Source: Antilocapra americana (taxonomy: Eukaryota; Chordata; Mammalia; Artiodactyla; Antilocapridae). From it: 64,000 nt of DNA. The translations under genes were made by a program, and so were the position numbers. The stretch is from assembly GCA_007570785.1 (NCBI GenBank), contig ML664161.1, forward strand, positions 1,425,658 through 1,489,657, written 5' to 3'. Below, in pieces: positions 46,327 to 56,126 of the stretch (the first letter of the stretch is position 1; every line of letters begins with the position of its first letter). Under the pieces are notes generated by a model that did not search any database, had not been told where the DNA came from, and saw nothing but the letters and a program-made list of their open reading frames with translations.

Positions 46327-47159
46327 GAAGAAGTACATGCTATAATCAAGATTGCTGGGAGAAATATTAATAACCTCAGATATGCAGATGACACCACACT
46401 TATGGCAGAAAGAAAAGAAAAACTAGAGAGCCTCTTGATGAAAGTGAAAGAGGAGAGTGAAAAAGTTGGCTTAAAGTTCAACATTCAGAAAACTAAGATC
46501 ATGGCCTCTAGTCCCACCACTAAATGGCAAATAGGCAGGGAAACAGTGGAAACAGTGGCTGACTTTATTTTGGGGGCTCCAAAATCACTGTGGATGGTGA
46601 TTGCAGCCATGAAATTAAAAGATACATACTCCTTAGAAGGAAAGTTATGACCAACCTAGACAGCATATTAAAAAGCAGAGATATTACTTTGTCAACAAAG
46701 GTCCATCAAGTCAGGGCTATGGTTTTTCCAGTAGTCATGTATGGATGTGAGAGTTGGACTGTGAAGAAAGCTGAGCACCGAAGAATCGATGCCTTTGAAC
46801 TGTGTTGTTGGAGAAGACTCTTGAGAGTCCCTTGTACTGCAAGGAGATCCAACCAGTCCATCCTCAAGGAAATCATTCCTGGATGTTCATTGGAAGGACT
46901 GATGTTGAAGCTGAAACTCCGATACTTTGGCCACCGCATGTGAAGAGTTGACTCATTAGAAAAGACCCTGATGTTGGGAAGGAATAGGGGCAGGAGGAGA
47001 AGGGGATGATAGAGGGTGAGGTGGTTGGATGGTATCACCGACTCAATGGAGATGAATTTGGTTAAAATCTGGGAGTTGGTGATGGATAGGGAGACCTGGC
47101 ATGCTACGGTTCATGGGGTTGCAAAGAGTTGGACACAACTGAGCAACTGAACTGAACTG
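46327..47159 (+). mobile_element. BovB, 5'-truncated, sense
   Basis: Sense BovB beginning just before the RT catalytic region (NNLRYADDTTLMAER near 46371-46415, YADD kept) and ending ACTGAACTGAACTG. Frames at 46402-46650 and 46590-46943 give the C-terminal RT region with one frameshift between them. Flanks AAAATACAAAA (46316-46326) and AAAATTCAAAA (47160-47170) agree at 10 of 11 positions. Confidence 0.92.
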
Positions 47160-47326
47160 AAAATTCAAAATTATCTAGAGGTATTATTGAATTCACAGAC
47201 TCTTTGAGTGTACTGTCACTGTCTTAGATACTGATCATTAGAACCATAATCCTGAGATATCTGAAAATGTATGTCTAATTTTAAAAAGGTCTTCAGAATT
47301 GTAAATACTGTAAACCACTGAGATAT

Positions 47327-47873
47327 TTTTATAGCCAAACACTCTGGGAAACAAACTCACTCAGAAGAACAGCGTGGATAGTGGTGCAGTTTATTACACT
47401 GGTGGGTCCAAGGCAGAGTTTCCTCTTTATCTAGGGATCCTGACCAACTTTTGTGAAAACCTTATATACCTTAAGTGTACTGCTCAAGCCTGCATCCTCA
47501 GTTTCCTAGCCTGGAAAGTGTTTAAGGGAGATACAATCAGGTTACAGCCATGATTCATAATTGGAAGAGTCAGCTGGTTATACATTGTAGCCTGCACCAA
47601 TGGGCGCCATAAAGATTACAAAGGTGATTGACTACATAGAGGATTACTACATTCTTTTGGGGGACAGGAAATCTTGATACGGAATCTTGTGTTTATCAGT
47701 CCAAGAGGCCAGTTCAGCCGTAGGTATGTAATCTTCATGGCTACCAGGCACATAGTCCAAAGTTCACTGAAAGTGCAAGCAGACATATAGTCCAAAATCA
47801 CTGGGCATGTAAGATGGAGTTTCCTTCTTTTACTAGGTGGAGTCAGATCCGCCTGTTCCTTTTCTCCTTCATT
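47327..47873 (-). mobile_element. 3' LTR of ERV-2
   Basis: It aligns with 54969-55483: ATAGCCAAACACTCTGGGAA against ATGGCCAGACACCCTGGGAA, then AAGGCAGAGTTTCCTCTTTA and GCTGGTTATACATTGTAGCC. On the minus strand a TATA-like GGTATATAAGG lies near 47461-47471 and AATAAA near 47388-47393. It has an extra segment around 47677-47735 not present in the other LTR. The TG start on the minus strand is degraded near 47873. Confidence 0.88.
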
Positions 47874-49302
47874 CCTTGCTCTTGATGCTCTCAGCTTCCA
47901 GTGTGAGCATCACTCACTGGGATGTACTGCATTTTAGATTTCCTGGTATATATTTCAGTAAATGAAGTCAGCCTCTGTGATACCTCCAACACATTGGAGA
48001 ATAAGAATACAAGGTCCACATAACAGAATCAGCAGAACAACTATAACAATGGTTAATATAGTTTTCCACCAATCACCCTTTAACCACGATTAAACAGAAG
48101 TCCAGAAAGGAAGATTATCATCAGACATAGCTTTTACTTGATTTTTCATGTCATCTAGAGTGGCTGATATATTGCCAAATAAGTCAAGAATATATACACA
48201 ATATTCAGCTTTGATTATAGCACAGGTCCCTCCTTGAGCGGCTGTAAGTACATCTAAAGCCATTCTGTTTAGAATTACTGCTTTTCTCATTTGTATTTAT
48301 TCAGTATTTAGTGCTTGAATAGCACTTAGGCTGTCATTTAGGGCTCTTTGGGTGAAATTAGCTAGATCTTCAACTCTAATAATTATGTCCATAGTGCCCA
48401 ATGAGGAAATAAACATAGCAGCCAAATAATCGTACCAATGGAAAACTGATTGTGACCATCTGGCCCATAGGGAGGGTAAATTTAAAGGCTCTTGTATTGT
48501 TGACCTAATGCTTCCATGGGCAAAGGTCAGATCTAAAGTACAACTCCCTATCCATTCTGGGGGCAGCTAAGGCCATAAATTAGTCCCACATAACCAAAGG
48601 TGCCATTAGGAGCAATACACCTGATTCTGGAGTTGAATCGCCAGTCTTTCTGGGGCCATTGGGTGGATTGATTGGGATCAGAAGTAACTTTATAGGTCTT
48701 GTGGCACTGTTCTGTCTGTAGAAAGCCCATTGGTTTTAAATTCTTTTTATCTATTGTTTGGTCATTGTATCCAATAGTGTATACATCTTGTTCCCAGCAA
48801 ATTTCAGCTATCCTAACAAGCTTTCCCTTTTCTGGAGTAACTCACATGCATTCATCCCATAACTGGTAAAAATTGGTCAAAATATCGGTTAATTCTGATT
48901 GCTGGACTTATTAGCTATCACATAATATTGATAAGCATCTTCTGATCTAAGAGTATAATTGAAATGTATCCCGTGGCCATTTGTCAGATTGTCGGCCTTT
49001 TTATCGCACCAATGAACAGTGGCTGCTGTGATTACAGTTTCTGTACTCTATTTCTGTTGTTTTGCCTGATGCAAAAAATCACATGAAGCAGGCATTATCA
49101 CCCCTCCATAGAGGTGATATCCACCACAGGATTCCATCCATGACAGATATGGGCATAGTTCCACATACCCAGCAGTTACAATTTTTATGGAAGTCAGCAT
49201 AGAAGTGTGCCATGAAATGAAAATGTCTTGTGCTGAAACTATAGCTAGTCTCAATAGAATATCAGCAAGTCCTTGAAGTAGCAGTTGATTACAGAGCTTC
49301 AT
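47874..49302 (-). pseudogene. ERV-2 env remnant
   Basis: Envelope glycoprotein gene, minus strand. The frame starting at 49302 gives a hydrophobic leader-like N-terminus (LLLQGLADILLRLAIVSAQD). Surface-subunit codons with stops follow. The transmembrane subunit at 48090-48290 shows NRMALDVLTAAQGGTCAII, the conserved heptad/immunosuppressive-type region. The CX6CC motif is broken because the first cysteine of the terminal CC pair reads tyrosine. After one stop, minus-strand sequence near 47990-48075 encodes a membrane-spanning stretch (TILTIVIVVLLILLCGPCIL). Multiple stops make it non-coding. Confidence 0.85.
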
Positions 49303-50880
49303 CTCTTCTTCTTTAAGATGATCTTGGTTTCACAGGGATTGGTGGGATCCTTTTGTGTTATCCATTTGGCGTCCTCTGGGTCTGCATGATATGTTCTCTT
49401 CACCCTCGTGTGGTGGACCCAGGGAGTGACACCTGTAACTTTAACTGCCATAGGTGTGGTTAGAACAACAGTATGTGGACCCTTCCAATGTGGGGCCAAG
49501 AAGTCGTGTTTCCAGTCCTTGACCCACACCTGATCACCGGGTACACATTCATGAATCTATTCCCCAAGGGGGAATGACACTGTCTGTTAGTTATCTGATT
49601 GGCATAGACTTAGTTACATGATTTATTACCTTACCCAATTGTCCCATCTGCTGTGGAATCCCATTCCCCCTTACCTGTGGCAAATTTGCCCAGACCCATC
49701 TTACTATGGGAGGGGGCCTCCCATAGACAATTTCATAAGGAGAATAACCATGAGAATGAAGGGTTTCACTAAATTTGAGTAAGGATGCCGGAAGCAAGTC
49801 CATCCATGAACAATTAGTCTTTATGATCCATTTTGAAAGTGTCTCTTAAAGAGTTCAGTTGGTTCTTTCCACCATTCTGGAACTCTGGGGCCTATATGCT
49901 GTTTGTTATTTCCTCTTGATAGTTAAAGCTTTACATACCTATTGAGTTAATTCGGCTACAAAGGCAGGGCTGTTGTCTGATCCTATACTGGTTGGGAACC
50001 TGATTTGGGGGATTATTTCTCAAAGCAGACAGCGAAACAATTCATTTGCTTTTTCAGTTCATGTGGGGAAGGCCTCAACACATCCTGAGAAGGTACATAC
50101 CATGACCAGTAAATGACGATAGTATTGGCAGGGTTTCATCTCAGGTAAAGTCCACTTCTAAATGTTCACAGAGTAGAGTGCCTTTTAACAGTATTCTTGA
50201 AGGGTTTGTGTGTGTGTGTGTGTGTCCAGGGGCAGCACTGACCTGTGAGCATCAGAACAGTTCTGGGATTCCATTCCACATAAGGAGGAAAATTGAAATT
50301 AAGAAATATTTTTGAATCAATTCTTCCATTTGTCGTGTCCTAAGTGGATTGCCTGATGAACCTGAGACACTAGTGTGGGAGCTAATTCCTGTGGTACCAG
50401 TAATCTGCCATCTGGCAGTCCCCACCAACCTTTTTCATTTCTGGTGGCCCTTTCTGCTTCAGCCAGCTGGTTTGTGACCAGGTATACTGTGGGAGAATCA
50501 AAGTTAACTCAGGCATTTTTGAGACTACAAAGGTTCTGATAGGTCCCCTACAAGCAGCCCCAAATTTCTCAGCTGCATATTTTGTGGCTTTATCTGCTAG
50601 TCAGTTTTCCTGAGCTTGTGGGGTGTCTTCCTTTTGGTGACCCCAAATTTATCACTTCCGTTTGGTGACCGACAATTTATCACTGCTACCTTTTCAGGCT
50701 CCCATATAGCATCTAATAGAATTAAGATTTCTTCCTTGTTTTTAATGTCCTTTCCATTGGGCTGTCAGAAGACCTCTCTATATAAAACCCCATGTACATG
50801 TAAAGTAGCAAAAGCATACCAGGAGTCTGTGTAAATGTTTCTCTTCTTAGCTTTTGACACCTGGAGGGCCAGAATTAGAG
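49303..50880 (-). pseudogene. ERV-2 integrase remnant
   Basis: Minus-strand integrase. The C-terminal domain at 49299-49529 reads WVKDWKHDFLAPHWKGPHTV and WVHHTRVKRT. The core at about 49800-50110 reads SDNSPAFVAEL (second catalytic Asp of the DDE triad present, about 49955-49981) and QSSRMVERTN (catalytic Glu present), and 49591-49803 gives HGYSPYEIVYGRPPP. Stops and frameshifts separate them. A (TG)n tract at about 50199-50224 lies inside the region. The integrase C-terminus runs straight into the env start, as in gammaretroviruses. Confidence 0.87.
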
Positions 50881-51683
50881 CATATAGTTCACCCGTTGAG
50901 CAGACCAGTGTGATGGCAGAGAGCTAGCCTCAATGATGGTTTCTCCCATGACTACTGCATGTCACGACAATTGCTGTCCTTGTTTCACCAGGCTGGTGCC
51001 ATCGGTGTACAGGACCCAATCTGGGTCCAGGGTTGGCTGGTCTCTCAAGTCAGGTCTGCTGACATAAATTTCTTCTAGGATTTCCTTGCAATCATGTGAG
51101 GGCCCACTTCTCCTACAGGAAGGAGAGTGGCTGGATTCAGGGCCCGACAAGGCTCAATAAGAACATGAGGGTTCTCACAGAACAGTCCCTGGTATTGAGT
51201 AGTCCAGAATGTTGACAGCCATTTATGGGGCTCTCCTCACAGGAGAGTATTGATCTCATGGGGGACTTCTATGATCAATTCTTGGCTCAAAATCATCTTG
51301 GTTGCCTCCTAGATCAATAAGACAACTGCAGCAACTACCCATAAGGGACCCAGCCATCCGGTGGCAACATTGTTCAGCCGTTTCTAGAGATAAGCCACAG
51401 GTCTCTTCCATATCCTCATAGTCTGGGTCAACACGCCCATAGCCACCTTCTCTGTTTCAGTCTCGTAAAAAGTAAATGGCTTAGAAAGGTCTGGCAGGCC
51501 CAATGAGAGTGCTGACATAATTGCCACCTTTAGTTTCTCAAAGGCCTGTTGATGTCTCTAAGTACAAATTAGTGAATCTCTTTCTGTTCCAGTTAGTAGT
51601 TCATATAACAGCTGGGCCATCTGGAAATAGCCTGGAATCCAAATCTCACTGAACCCAGTGGCTCCCAAGAACTCTCAGACCTG
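50881..51683 (-). pseudogene. ERV-2 RNase H and RT connection remnant
   Basis: The minus-strand frame 50962-51150 ends LDPDWVLYTDGTSLVKQGQQ, the start of the RNase H fold. The catalytic aspartate of the TDG segment is present (D50, about 51001-51003). Sequence between it and the RT is open only in short pieces. Retroviral RNase H removes the RNA strand during reverse transcription. Confidence 0.78.
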
Positions 51684-52535
51684 TCATCTTATTCTTGGTT
51701 TAGGATTCTCAAAATGACCTTTTTTCTGGACTGGTCTAACAGCCTCGTGCCTCCTCTCATAACAAACTCCAAATATCTTACCTCCTCTTTGCAGATCTGT
51801 GCCTTCTTTTTTGAGACTCAGTAGCTGGCCTCCATCATCAGCTCTACAAAGCCTTGGTCCCTTCCCAGCAGTCTTCACCATTCTCGGCAGCCAACAGCAA
51901 ATCAGCCATGTATTGTAACAACCAGCATCTGAACTTCTCTGGCTGGAATGAATCCAAGTTGGAAGCCAAGTCTTCCCCAAAGATGGTTTGGGAATTCTTA
52001 AATCCTTGTGGAAGGTGAGTCCAGGTGAGCTTTGGTTGGTGCCCCCTGCTATGTCTTTCCATTCAAAAGCAAAAATGGGTTGAGACACCAGAACGAGGTG
52101 TATACAGAAGAAGGCATCCTTGAGATCTAAACAAGTATAGATCTTAGCACTCGGTGGGAGGAGACTAAGTAAAGCATAGGGGTTAGAAATGGTGGGATGT
52201 AGAGTCACAGTGGCCTGGTTGACCAGTCTGAGGTCCTGAACAGGTCTATAGTCCTGTCCCTCATTTTTATTGACTGGTAGGATTGGTGTATTCCAGGCTG
52301 ACTGGCATACAATCAGGATGCTTGTCTGTTTCAGTCTGTTTATGTGTGGCAAAATGCCAACTCGAGCCTCTAGTGGCAGTGGGTACTAATGTCTCTGACT
52401 GAGGTGACACCAGGTTTGAGTTCTATTACCACTAGAGCTTGATGTATGACAAGCCCAGGGTGGGGGCGGGAGTGGGGTGAGTATCTTCCTCCCAAACCTC
52501 GGGGAATTATTGGATTAGTTCTCTTCCTCAGCTAT
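51684..52535 (-). pseudogene. ERV-2 reverse-transcriptase remnant
   Basis: The 222-residue minus-strand frame 51684-52352 covers RT fingers and palm: QSAWNTPILPV, YRPVQDLRLVNQATVTLHPT, and CLDLKDAFFCI with the first catalytic aspartate. Near 52070 the true reading shifts to the frame 51844-52062 (THLPQGFKNSQTIFGEDLAS), where the catalytic box at 51901-51912 reads YMAD, not the family's YVDD, so one catalytic aspartate is alanine. Dead by frameshift and by active-site change. Confidence 0.9.
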
Positions 52536-52810
52536 CTAGTCCATCTGGATTTCTAGTCCATCTGGAGGGTCACGTAACCTCCATTCACCTTGAGGGATTA
52601 CCGAGAGGGAGAGTAAATAGGTAATTGAGCCTACCCAGAGAGTGGGTCTTACTTGGGGGAAAAAGGTCACTTGTACCCCCAATTTAGACAAGTCTCTCCC
52701 CAACAGAGGTACTGGGCATTCAGGAATATACAGGAATTCATGAGTCACTTAATGTCCTCCCATATGGCATTTCTGGGGTAAACAGAATGGTCTTGTCATG
52801 CAAGTGTATA
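52536..52810 (-). pseudogene. ERV-2 protease C-terminal part
   Basis: The minus-strand frame 52536-52748 reads [20 protein letters not shown] and [14 protein letters not shown], typical of the C-terminal half of gamma ERV proteases. Separated from the N-terminal half by the solo LTR at 52811-53298. Confidence 0.87.
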
Positions 52811-53298
52811 TGTCAGGCGAGTGTATATTCTCAGTTCTTGTCTCGTCACAACAAAGATTTGGAGTGATGGACTTTAAAGCCCTCGGCAGGTCACAACTCT
52901 TGGGTCTTGAACAGACTGTAATATGGTTCTTAGACAAATCAGTGTTACAGCTCTATTTTATTTAGAAGATAATAACAGGAGAATCCATTCTCAAAGCGTG
53001 GGAGAAAGAGAGAAAGAGTGCACGCATATGGGAGTGAGAGCGAGAGCGAGAGCGAGCGAGAAAGAGAGAGAGAGAGAGAGAGCACACTTTGGCTCCTCCT
53101 TTTATATGATTTTTTCTTCCCCCTGGGCCTGCCTATGCAAATTGGGCTTAGCCAGGAGTGCTATTCTACCTGAAGTTCTCACTCAGGTCCTTGGACTTTC
53201 CTTTGACCTTCCTTGTTCTATTTTCAAGGGCTTCTCCCTTCCTTGTCTTCCAGCCACCGCCATTGTGGACTCCTGTTTCCTATCCTAACTACCTAACA
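52811..53298 (-). mobile_element. Solo LTR nested in ERV-2 protease
   Basis: It spans TGTCAGG (52811) to CCTAACA (53298) on the plus strand; read on the minus strand it starts TGTTAGGTAG and ends CCTGACA. Same family as the ERV-1 5' LTR at 10791-11226. On the minus strand a TATA-like ATATAAAAGG lies near 53098-53107 and AATAAA near 52957-52962. A purine-rich (AG)n tract at 53037-53082 is peculiar to this copy. No clean target duplication: flanks are TGTATA and GTCTGA. Confidence 0.88.
53037..53082 (+). repeat. (GA)n-type simple repeat in LTR
   Basis: GAGAGCGAGAGCGAGAGCGA followed by GCGAGAAAGAGAGAGAGAGA. It lies just downstream of the TATA-like box on the transcribed (minus) strand of the solo LTR, and is absent from the related LTR at 10791-11226, so it expanded after the two copies diverged. 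Confidence 0.85.
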
Positions 53299-53722
53299 GT
53301 CTGATCAGCTTTGCTTCAGTTACTGCTTCTATGGCAGGGGCCTTTATTGAGGGGGTGCTACCAATTCAGTCACCACTGACATTTTTGCCCTAGTGTCCAC
53401 CGTGAAGTCAATAATTTGGTCCCTTACTTTCACAATGGGCTCTCAGAGACCTGTGTCTTCAAGCCTTGACACCCCTACTCAATCTCTAATCTGGCCAGCC
53501 ATATAACAGCTAATGCCAACTCTTTTCCCTCATTATTTTGGGGGCATTCATTTTTCTAATGACTAAAGTCCTGGCATAGGGTGCATTGGTTTGGTTGCAG
53601 GATGGCCCTGGCCTTTTGTGTAGAGGGATCGCTGCAATATTAGCCCCAGCTCTCTCCTGTGGCTACTGTATAAACTGTTTCCACTGTTTTTAAGTTTATG
53701 GTACCTTCTGGTGGTCATCCTA
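53299..53722 (-). pseudogene. ERV-2 gag (matrix end, nucleocapsid) and protease start
   Basis: Minus strand: matrix C-part PPEGTINLKTVETVYTVATG jumps at about 53643-53652 straight to nucleocapsid-type NIAAIPLHKRPG. The finger at about 53544-53586 reads CTLCQDFSH then a stop then KNEC. The protease N-terminus EPIVKVRDQIIDFTVDTRA follows, with the active-site triplet as DTR at 53389-53397 where the family has DTG. p12 and capsid, including the major homology region, are missing from this provirus. Confidence 0.82.
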
Positions 53723-53986
53723 CTTCCATGCTGCTGCTAAATCACTTCAGTTGTGTCTGACTCTGTGGGACCCCATAGATGGCAGCCCACCAGGCTCCCC
53801 CATCCCTGGGATTCTCCAGGGAAAAACACTGGAGTTCTTTCTCCAATGCAAGAAAGTGAAAAGTGAAAGTGAAGTTGCTCAGCCGTGTCTGACTCTTAGC
53901 GACCCCATGGACTGCAGCCGACCAGGCTCCTCCATCCATGGGATTCTCCAGGCAAGAGTAATGGAGTGGGTTGCCATTACCTTCTC
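53723..53986 (-). repeat. BovA dimer SINE, antisense, in ERV-2 gag
   Basis: Two tandem antisense BovA units (each with GTGTCTGACTC, CCACCAGGCTCC or CGACCAGGCTCC, GGGATTCTCCAGG) joined by AAGTGAAAAGTGAAAGTGAAG, with a (GCT)n tail near 53730. A 7-bp repeat CATCCTA occurs at 53716-53722 and 53987-53993, and matrix codons resume on both sides. Confidence 0.9.
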
Positions 53987-54135
53987 CATCCTAATCCCAT
54001 AGAGAGCCATTTGACCTCACAGAGTATGCGGAGGTGTTTAGGCATCATCTTCACCCCATAGTCTCTTTCAAATCCCTTCTTAAAAATTTTAATCATGTAC
54101 TCCAATACTGCTGCTTTAGATTCATTTTCTCCCAT
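53987..54135 (-). pseudogene. ERV-2 gag N-terminus (matrix)
   Basis: Minus strand from ATG at 54133-54135: MGENESKAAVLEYMIKIFKK then GFERDYGVK and LCEVKWLSMGLGW. The MG start (myristoylation-type) and the spacing of LCE.KW...GLGW fit gamma ERV matrix proteins, which anchor Gag to membrane. Open upstream codons (to 54177) are leader. Interrupted by the SINE. Confidence 0.85.
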
Positions 54136-54948
54136 CTTGCTTATTTTCTTGGACCTTGTTATACTTTTCCTTTTCATTCTGTCTACAAAGTTCTAGGTAC
54201 CCTATATACTTCTGATATTTACACTCAATTGAACATTTAAATTGCCATTCCACCTGCTTCTTAACTGAGGTGAGAAGAGCCTTACCTGCCAGCTCCTTGA
54301 GGGAGAAGGGAGACTGGCATGTCTCACCTGCTAGTTGGCATGGCCAAATCAGAACACCACGTGGTCCAAGACCGTTTCTCCCTGACTTCTAAAGTCTGTT
54401 TTGCTTTAGTGGGCTTGATTGGGTGCAGATGAAAACACAGAAGGGTTAACTATCCCATGTCCCAGGTCTTCTCCGGAAAAGCCAATTTATACTCACTTAT
54501 GTATCCCTCTCCTTCTAGCCTGACAAAACTGAGGGGATTAAGAATTCCACAGCAGATGTGACCCCTCCTAGGGGAGGGCAGAATACAAGCATACAAAGAC
54601 TAAGTTTCTTTCCCCAAAAGCCCTCTCACGACCAGCGGACAAATTTAGCCCAAGATCGTGCAGACACTACCTCCACTAACTCCCTTGTGACATTTACAGT
54701 CTGTGCATCCCCTTACTCCATCCCAGGGAGTTGATCAGGCCCTCTCTTCCCCCCTGCAGGGTGGGAATCTTTCTTACCTGAGGGCTCAATTTCCCTGCTT
54801 CTATCCACTGCCACTTAACATGGAAGGTCCAGGCATCAAGAAATGGAATCTTTCCAGAAGGGCAAGGTGCCTTCCACCCTCTAGAAGATCCGAGCCATAA
54901 GGCTTCAGAGTAGCCCCAAATGGGAATTATTTCCTCAAAGTGATAAGT
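54136..54948 (-). other. ERV-2 leader
   Basis: Non-coding region between the primer-binding site and the gag start. No motif such as a splice donor or packaging structure can be supported by eye. Confidence 0.6.
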
Positions 54949-54966
54949 TTCCCGGCCAATGCACCA
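54949..54966 (-). promoter_or_regulatory. ERV-2 primer-binding site, tRNA-Gly
   Basis: The plus strand reads TTCCCGGCCAATGCACCA, identical to the 3' end of mammalian tRNA-Gly with CCA as I know it. The proviral strand therefore has TGGTGCATTGGCCGGGAA two bases after the LTR end. This decides the orientation and the 5' LTR. Confidence 0.93.
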
Positions 54967-54968
54967 AA

Positions 54969-55483
54969 TGTTATGGCCAGACACCCTGGGAAACAAACTC
55001 ACCCAGAAGGACAGTGTGGACAGTAGAGTGCAGTTTATTATTACACCAGAGGTCCAAGGCAGAGTTTCCTCTTTAGGCAGGGACCTTGAATGACTTTTGT
55101 GAAAACTTTATATACCTTAAGTATACTGCTCAAGTCCACATCCCCAAATTCCTTAAAGCTAGCTTGAAAAATGTTAAAGGGAGATACATTCAGGTTACGG
55201 CCATGATTCATAGTCAGAAGGGTCAGCTGGTTATACATTGTAGCCTACACCAATCGGTGCCATAAAGACTACAAAGGTGATTGACTACGTAAGGATTTTT
55301 ATACTCTTTTGCGGAACGGGAAATCTTGGTACTGTCTCCATGGCTACCAAGAGCATAGTCCAAAGTTCACTGAAAGTGCAAGCAGGCATATAGTCCAAAG
55401 CTCACTGGGCATGTAAAATGGAGTTTCCTTCTTTTTCAAGATGGAGTCAACTCAGCTTGTTCCTTTCCTCCTTTGTTATAACA
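54969..55483 (-). mobile_element. 5' LTR of ERV-2
   Basis: On the plus strand it runs TGTTATGGCC (54969) to GTTATAACA (55483). On the minus strand it starts TGTTATAAC and ends GGCCATAACA, so the ends form an inverted repeat. TATA-like GGTATATAAAG near 55108-55118, AATAAA near 55033-55038 (minus strand). Directly adjacent to the tRNA-Gly primer site. Confidence 0.92.
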
Positions 55484-55907
55484 AACAGTTGAATAACTTA
55501 AGTTAATTATATAGAAATATAGGAAAGTAAAGTTCCAAAATTTATTTTACCTCCATATTTTAAAGAGTAAGATACATATTCATCATAGATATGGTTACTG
55601 TTTACATCATAGATACCATTTCTAGGTCCTAATTTTTATCTTCAGAAGTTCAGCAATACTAATTTATCTAAATGTTAGTTTGAAGTTTTATAGGAAGCTT
55701 CAAGCTTTTAAAATTATTTCACAGGGACTGGTGTTTTAAATTCTGTTTTGAGGCACCCTGAATATTCTCATCTAAAAATTCCTGAAAGTATCTAGATTAG
55801 CAAGGAAACATTCCTTTGCAAATCACAATATTTGGTGGTATTTATCCTGTGGAATATTAGTCATTACACTGAGTGCTATTTTTACTAACATTAAATTCAT
55901 ACACATT
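55484..55907. other. No gene seen; AT-rich
   Basis: AT-rich flank of the provirus. Nothing recognised. Confidence 0.5.
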
Positions 55908-55916
55908 ATTTCACTA

Positions 55917-56117
55917 CTGGCGCTAGTGGTAAAGAATCTGTCTGATAACGCAGGAGATGCAAGAGAAGCAGGTCTGATCTCTGTGTCAGGAAGATCCCCT
56001 GGAGGAGGAAATAGCAACCCACTCCAGTACTCTTGCCCAGAAAATTTCTTAGAGAAGCCTGGTGGGATACAGTCCAAGGGGTTGCAAAGAGTCAGACACG
56101 ACTGAGCACACACACAC
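55917..56117 (+). repeat. Bov-tA SINE, sense, with target duplication
   Basis: CTAGTGGTAAAGAATCTGTC head, GATCCCCTGGAGGAGGAAATAGC, CCCACTCCAGTACTCTTGCC, AGAGTCAGACACGACTGAGC, and a (CA)n tail. Exact 9-bp direct repeat ATTTCACTA at 55908-55916 and 56118-56126. Confidence 0.93.
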
Positions 56118-56126
56118 ATTTCACTA

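Larger units (their letters stand above)
47327..55483 (-). mobile_element. ERV-2: gamma provirus with both LTRs, minus strand
   Basis: About 8.2 kb on the minus strand: 5' LTR (54969-55483), tRNA-Gly primer site, leader, gag and protease remains, RT, RNase H, integrase, env, 3' LTR (47327-47873). A solo LTR (52811-53298) and a SINE (53723-53986) are nested. The two LTRs differ by many substitutions and an indel of about 40-60 bp (rough visual estimate 10-15% divergence), so the insertion is old. All genes are broken. I could not find a 4-bp target duplication. Confidence 0.92.

Noticed and set aside
48090..49302. Captured env gene (syncytin-like)
   Set aside because: Several stops, a broken cysteine motif and frame changes; no open frame beyond short pieces.
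53726..53990. tRNA genes suggested by tRNA-like sequence
   Set aside because: The tRNA-related heads here and elsewhere belong to Bov-tA and CHR SINEs; none folds as a complete tRNA by eye. The tRNA-Gly match at 54949-54966 is a primer-binding site of 18 bases only.
55484..55487. Target duplication for ERV-2 (AACA on the right)
   Set aside because: The left flank at 47323-47326 reads GATA, and the left LTR end is degraded, so no duplication can be claimed.
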